Shown here piece after piece: positions 8,671 through 11,742 of a stretch of 11,742 bases of DNA. The notes under the pieces are model-generated. The model was not told where the DNA came from. It did no database searches and saw only the letters and a list, made by a program, of their open reading frames with translations. The stretch is from Zygnema cylindricum (lineage: Eukaryota > Streptophyta > Zygnematophyceae > Zygnematales > Zygnemataceae), in NCBI GenBank assembly GCA_037447655.1, contig JBBHKE010000094.1, positions 1 through 11,742 on the forward strand, written 5' to 3'. A program made the position numbers and the translations under genes. Within the stretch, counting starts at the first letter, position 1. The number at the start of each line of letters is the position of its first letter.

Positions 8671-8797
8671 CATCTACAATGTCACAAGTAGCTAGACGTC
8701 TACAACCTTCGCTATTTTCTAAACGTCATCAATTGTCGCGAGTTTTGTAGTCGTCTACAACCGTCACAAATTACACCTACGTCTACACCCGTCACAA
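8671..8797 (+). repeat. Degenerate array of five ACGTCTACAACCGTCAC units, 25-28 bp period (element B)
   Basis: Unit starts are at 8671 (CATCTACAATGTCAC), 8696 (ACGTCTACAACC), 8723 (ACGTCATCAATTGTCGC), 8751 (TCGTCTACAACCGTCAC) and 8779 (ACGTCTACACCCGTCAC). Spacings are 25, 27, 28 and 28. C has the matching array on the minus strand (about 9690-9790). Regular subterminal repeats of this kind serve as transposase-binding sites in several plant DNA transposons; that role here is inferred. Confidence 0.65.
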
Positions 8798-8941
8798 TCA
8801 AAAGTAACGATTTCATTTCTTTACATACGAATGCTCTGAAATTAGTACAAAGAATCTCCATTAATAACAAAGTTACAAGACTAAAGTTCCGGTTACATGC
8901 AATAGTACCCTAAGAGCATTTTTCCATGTAACCGAAACTTA

Positions 8942-9586
8942 GGGTGCGTCTCCATGTGCAAATGTAAGGGTTTTTTTCTATCGTTTTCCTGTAAAACTTA
9001 GCGCCGTACGGCGTAAGTTTCAACCGTACCACGCCAAAAAACGCCATTTTCAAATTTTGTTATAAAACACACAGACGGTGTGTTTTTAAAACAGTGAATT
9101 TTTGAAAAACAAATAGGAACACGTATTAGGATGTGTAAAAAAAATTACAAAATATTCAAATAAATTCAAGCAATGGCGAAAGGTACAATATTTGCTATAT
9201 TTTGTCGATTTGCGTCCAAGGACAACGAAGAAAAGTACACATTTTTTTTGGTTTTGTCTGTTTGGGCTTGGTATGGATTTCATCTCGCTAGGGGTATCAA
9301 GATTCCGATGCTATTTCACGTCGAGCGGATAGGCGACGCAATTGCAAATTGCATCTTGTTCAACCGTGGAAGGGCGAAAATTCATGCGACGTCACAAGCA
9401 GCTAGAAAAAATAACGTGGGTCATCACAGATTGTAAGCGTTAACAACCATCACAGGCATTGTCAAAGTATACAATCATCACACCCTTAAGGAACTATGCC
9501 GTTTTACACACATGGACGCCAAAAATCCGAGTCCGTCGAATCTGCGCTAAAAAACAAAGCTTTTTTGCTAAGTTACAAGTACATGG
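8942..9586 (+). mobile_element. Element E2 (E family), about 645 bp, nested in C, distal tip lost
   Basis: It begins GGGTGCGTCTCCATGTGC after TTA (8939-8941), matching the proximal end of E1. It ends with CTAAGTTACAAGTACATGG, which is E1's distal end without its last ten or so bases (GGACATACCC). The second target copy is missing too, so a small deletion removed the E2 tip and a few bases of C. Relative to E1 it lacks roughly 90 bp before the hairpin, which is a perfect 9-bp stem here (9064-9086). The CGTNNACAAYCATCACA motifs recur at 9436-9482. Confidence 0.76.
9064..9086. repeat. Shared internal palindrome, copy in element E2
   Basis: Arms AAAACACAC and GTGTGTTTT pair perfectly around AGACG. 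The arm sequence differs from A and E1, yet pairing is intact. It is only 122 bp from the proximal end, because this copy lost about 90 bp before it. Confidence 0.78.
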
Positions 9587-10236
9587 TTGTAACTTTGTTA
9601 TTTAGGGAAGATTCTCCGAATTACTTTTATAACATTCCAATGTAACGCAATTAACTTGTTACTTTTAAAAGTGACGGATGTAGACGTGGTGTAACTTGTG
9701 ACGGTTGTAGTCGACTAAAAAAATCACGACAATTGATGACGTTTACATAATAGTGACTGTTGTAGGCGTCTAGCTACTTCTGACATTGTAGATGTTTAGG
9801 ATTTGTGACATTTTCACGTCACGCTCAATTATGACGGCGTCGACGTCGATGGTTTCCCGATTTTTTTTTTCGTCCTTTCTTAATCTAGTTGCCATCGAAA
9901 TACGACCAAACATAGTAAAAAGAAATCGTTTTTAGATATCTTTCATTTGGTACCATTATTGATGTTTTCATTGCAAAAACTGTGAGATAGACGCGGTGGT
10001 GGGAGAGGGAGAGGGAGAGAGGCGCTTTCACGGACTTCGCTTATGCGAAATGGTGTCCGTTGGTCGATACCCCTCCACGGCCCCTGTATGGAAAAAAACG
10101 CACGGGAAAAAGTCACGCACAGGCTATAAATGTCCAGTGGGTTTTTATTTTTGTACTCCGTGCACAAAAATTGTCAAAACCCTCCTACGTGTGCGACAAC
10201 ATCTACATATTTTCTCACATCGTGGAACTTTAGTTA

Positions 10237-10258
10237 AAATCACCTCGCGAGTTGATTT
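10237..10258. repeat. Shared internal palindrome, copy in element C
   Basis: AAATCA/TGATTT outer arms surround CTCGCGAG, with one C-T mismatch (10 of 11 pairs). It lies 235 bp from the proximal end at 10493. Confidence 0.75.
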
Positions 10259-10504
10259 TATGTAAAGTTTGAAGATGAGCTGGAAGGACGCGAAAGTGGG
10301 TCGAAACGCGCTAGACGACAAACTACATCGTGCTAGATAACAAACTGCAGTGAATTCAAAGTTTTAAGGTAACACAAATTATAGGGTGGTAATTTCAATT
10401 TTTTGGTACGGCTGCAAATTTTCTCGTTGAGGGCTAGGTTATAGAGAAAAACGAGAGAACATAACTGTAACTTTAGCACATAGGAAAGTGCCCTAAAAGT
10501 CGGC

Positions 10505-10518
10505 AACCTCGAGAGGTT
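10505..10518. repeat. Candidate internal palindrome of E0
   Basis: Arms AACCTC and GAGGTT pair around GA. Its computed distance from the E0 end after removing the E1 and A-B-C insertions is about 208 bp, as in E1 and E3. That is the best evidence that the sequence right of 10496 is E0. Confidence 0.5.
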
Positions 10519-11130
10519 TTCCTCATTTTTTTAGGCTAGCACATAAGGTTTAGATTTTACTTGTCTTAAAAAACACTTTCTCGCAATCCCTTTCTCACTA
10601 AAAATCAGATGATTTACAACCAAATGATTCACTGAACTCGAGTTATGCAATATAGCCTTTTTTTTTTTTTTTTCCTAGTTCGAACCAAAAAAATGAAAAA
10701 TGCATAGTAGATGACGTCCAAAAGTCCTAAAAAGCAGTACAATACATAAAGTACAACGTATTAAAACACAAACTTTGCATTTTGCCGGGTTTTTTTCCGA
10801 AAAGTGTACTTTCGGTCTAAATCAAACTAAACGAACTAAACGATTTTGAATGAGTTCGAAACTTAGACTTAGAGCAAACGACATATTCTACCGAACAAAA
10901 TCTCTTGAATCTGTTGATGAAACACAAGAAATAGGTACAACCCCATTTGACAAAGTATTGGTTTCCTTTGTCGTTTTCCTCAAAAACTTAACGCCGTACT
11001 GTTAAAGTCACAGCCGTACAAAGAAATTGCAAAAATGGAGAGTACAACTTGCGTCATTGTCGAACTTAGAATGTACCACAAGTCGTCTTGTGTTTTTCGA
11101 CCCACGGCCACGTCATCTTCAAACTTTATC

Positions 11131-11157
11131 TTAAAAAACATCGGAGATGTATTTTAA
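11131..11157. repeat. Shared internal palindrome, copy in element E3
   Basis: The 12-nt arms, with the inner part ACATC against GATGT around GGA, keep 11 of 12 pairs. It lies about 198 bp from the proximal end and directly follows TCATCTTCAAACTTTA. Confidence 0.75.
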
Positions 11158-11308
11158 CATAAAGTAATATTGCTCCACAATTATGAAAACAGATTCACAC
11201 GCGTCAGAAAAAATCGACAAGGAGAAGTCGATGGTTGTTTTTTTTTCTGTTTGCATCTTGTACGTTTTTTTTTTTTGTAGGGATTTAGAGGTTTCAATGC
11301 CATTTCAC

Positions 11309-11631
11309 ATAAAGGTGAAAAATACGTTAAGGCACCACAACTACTTATGCCTCTCTTACAGTCCTCACCTTGCCTCTCCTGTACTCCTTAAAACTTCACT
11401 TCTCCGCGGCACCAGTAGAGGTAGGCACAATGTTTTGGGCGATTGCACAAGCGCAAACCAAGTCACGTTGGAAGAAAACCAACAAACACGCCCAAAAAAG
11501 AAATAAAAAAAAATTCGCAAGGGCATGTGTGAATCAAGTCACGTTGGGATGAATCCAACAAACGCGCCGAAACGATGAATAAAATAATTTTTTACTTTAG
11601 AATGGCCTCAAGAATCCTAAGTTTATTCATG
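11309..11631. mobile_element. Unidentified 0.32-kb insertion within E3
   Basis: Nothing like this stretch occurs in E1 or E2, which pass directly from ATGCCATTTCAC to GAGCGGACAGG. It is therefore an insertion in E3 or a segment lost from E1 and E2. No clear TIR or target duplication was found. It contains the 76-bp tandem duplication described separately and A-rich runs near 11491-11514. Confidence 0.45.
11459..11580. repeat. Tandem duplication, period 76 bp, each unit with a GTTGG/CCAAC hairpin
   Basis: CAAGTCACGTTGG starts at 11459 and again at 11535. Each copy is followed by a short loop, CCAACAAAC, then (A/G)CGCC and an A-rich tail. The unit may extend upstream, because GGGC occurs at 11437 and 11521. 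The repeat lies in the E3 insertion. Confidence 0.75.
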
Positions 11632-11742
11632 GCGACCGAACAGGAGAGACAAACGCAAAAGCATCTTATTCAACGATGAATAACTCATACCGGAAGGTTG
11701 TACAACTACCATGTCACGCAAGGACATGCGACGTACCAAAAC

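Larger units (their letters stand above)
7955..8910 (+). mobile_element. Element B (A family), 956 bp, abuts A through one TAA
   Basis: The left end GGGTAATTCCGCATGTGC and the right end (inverse GGGTACTATTGCATGTAA) are degenerate TIRs flanked by TAA (7952-7954, 8911-8913). It aligns with A nearly end to end: GTGCTAAAGTTAC, a CGACCTACTT block, palindrome 8181-8202, GTTCCATGAGGTGAGCGAATAGGCAG-type block, CT tract 8416-8435, AAACCCTAA, then an ACGTC array (8671-8797). It lacks F1. An 87-codon minus-strand frame (8174-8437) has a partial counterpart in C but looks like chance. Confidence 0.78.
8914..10493 (-). mobile_element. Element C (A family), inverted, split by nested E2
   Basis: C lies in the opposite orientation to A and B. 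Its distal tip GAGCATTTTTCCATGTAACC (8914-8933) follows the TAA that ends B. E2 interrupts it at 8942-9586. C resumes with TTGTAACTTTGTTA and runs to the proximal end AGGAAAGTGCCC at 10493, followed by TAA (10494-10496). The two ends match at 12 of 16 positions. Without E2 it is about 935 bp, close to B. It contains the palindrome at 10237-10258 and a GA/CT tract at 10000-10022. The 28-bp tip at 8914-8941 looked like an orphan end until joined with 9587 onward. Confidence 0.77.
5795..10932 (+). mobile_element. Element E0 (E family), host of the insertion stack, in three pieces
   Basis: The E0 terminus GGGGTATGTGCCCATG starts at about 5795 after TAA (5792-5794). E0 sequence runs to 5922, resumes at 6666-6734 (motifs TGTA, ATTTGTCGTCTT, then a degenerate CGACCCAC block) and appears to resume again after 10496. 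The order matches E1 (read on the minus strand) and E3. When the inserts are removed, the hairpin AACCTC/GAGGTT (10505-10518) lies about 208 bp from the E0 end, against 211 bp in E1. The distal half of E0 is not clearly seen; 10520-10932 is AT-rich, has a 16-T run at 10658-10673, and matches other E copies only weakly. Strand + means the hairpin-proximal end comes first. Confidence 0.55.
10933..11742 (+). mobile_element. Element E3 (E family), partial, runs off the window
   Basis: The degenerate proximal end AGGTACAACCCCATTTGACA starts at about 10933. Then come TTGTCGTTTTCC, AACTTAACGCCGTAC, GTACAACTTGCGTCATTG, TTTTTCGACCCAC and TCATCTTCAAACTTTA, in the same order as E1 (minus strand). The palindrome is at 11131-11157. 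Homology pauses after ATGCCATTTCAC (11298-11308) and resumes at about 11632 with CGACCGAACAGG and later GGACATGCGACGT. The distal end lies beyond 11742. Confidence 0.65.

Noticed and set aside
8671-8797. Regular repeat array considered as a CRISPR
   Set aside because: The units are degenerate, the whole 25-28 bp period is related sequence rather than repeat plus unique spacer, and the context is a plant transposon.
9996-10265. Cys and His residues in the C-element frame considered as a zinc finger
   Set aside because: The Cys pair is absent from the corresponding B frame and the spacing fits no standard finger.
10675-10690. GTTCGAACC-like word considered as a tRNA T-arm
   Set aside because: No acceptor stem, D-arm or anticodon arm can be laid out around it.

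Overview
This is nuclear DNA from a flowering plant. The evidence is one four-exon gene with canonical GT-AG introns and a chloroplast-targeted product, AT-rich flanks, and a dense cluster of small terminal-inverted-repeat (TIR) transposons. No species can be named from the sequence alone, and nothing bacterial or viral was seen.

Left part (1-4323): about 2 kb with no recognisable gene, then a complete minus-strand gene for FKBP13, the thylakoid-lumen FKBP-type peptidyl-prolyl isomerase (exons 4323-3871, 2878-2786, 2567-2438, 2081-2017; 246 residues). All four cysteines of the two FKBP13 disulfides are present. Its upstream region (to about 4800) has a pyrimidine patch, two CCAAT boxes inside an exact 14-bp repeat, and a G-box.

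Middle part (4800-5794): intergenic. It has a perfect 9-bp-arm hairpin and a short gene-like stretch with a telo-box (5540-5790) that ends where transposon sequence begins.

Right part (5795-11742): almost wholly transposon. Two related families of non-autonomous elements, named here A (about 1 kb) and E (about 0.7 kb), plus one 199-bp mariner-type MITE (F1), are stacked inside one another. The order is E0 [E1 inserted] [A(with F1 inside) - TAA - B - TAA - C(with E2 inside)] remainder of E0, then E3 with a 0.3-kb insertion. A, B and C are joined end to end with exactly one TAA between neighbours. TIRs starting GGG and TAA target duplications suggest the PIF/Harbinger (Tourist-like) superfamily. 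No element encodes a recognisable transposase.

The most interesting signal is a module shared by both families. About 120-235 bp from one end, every copy carries an imperfect palindrome whose arms differ between copies but still pair. In the distal half lies a degenerate array of ACGTC/CGTCAC motifs with a period of about 27 bp. All alignments were done by eye; there is no evidence for a functional system beyond the transposons and FKBP13.
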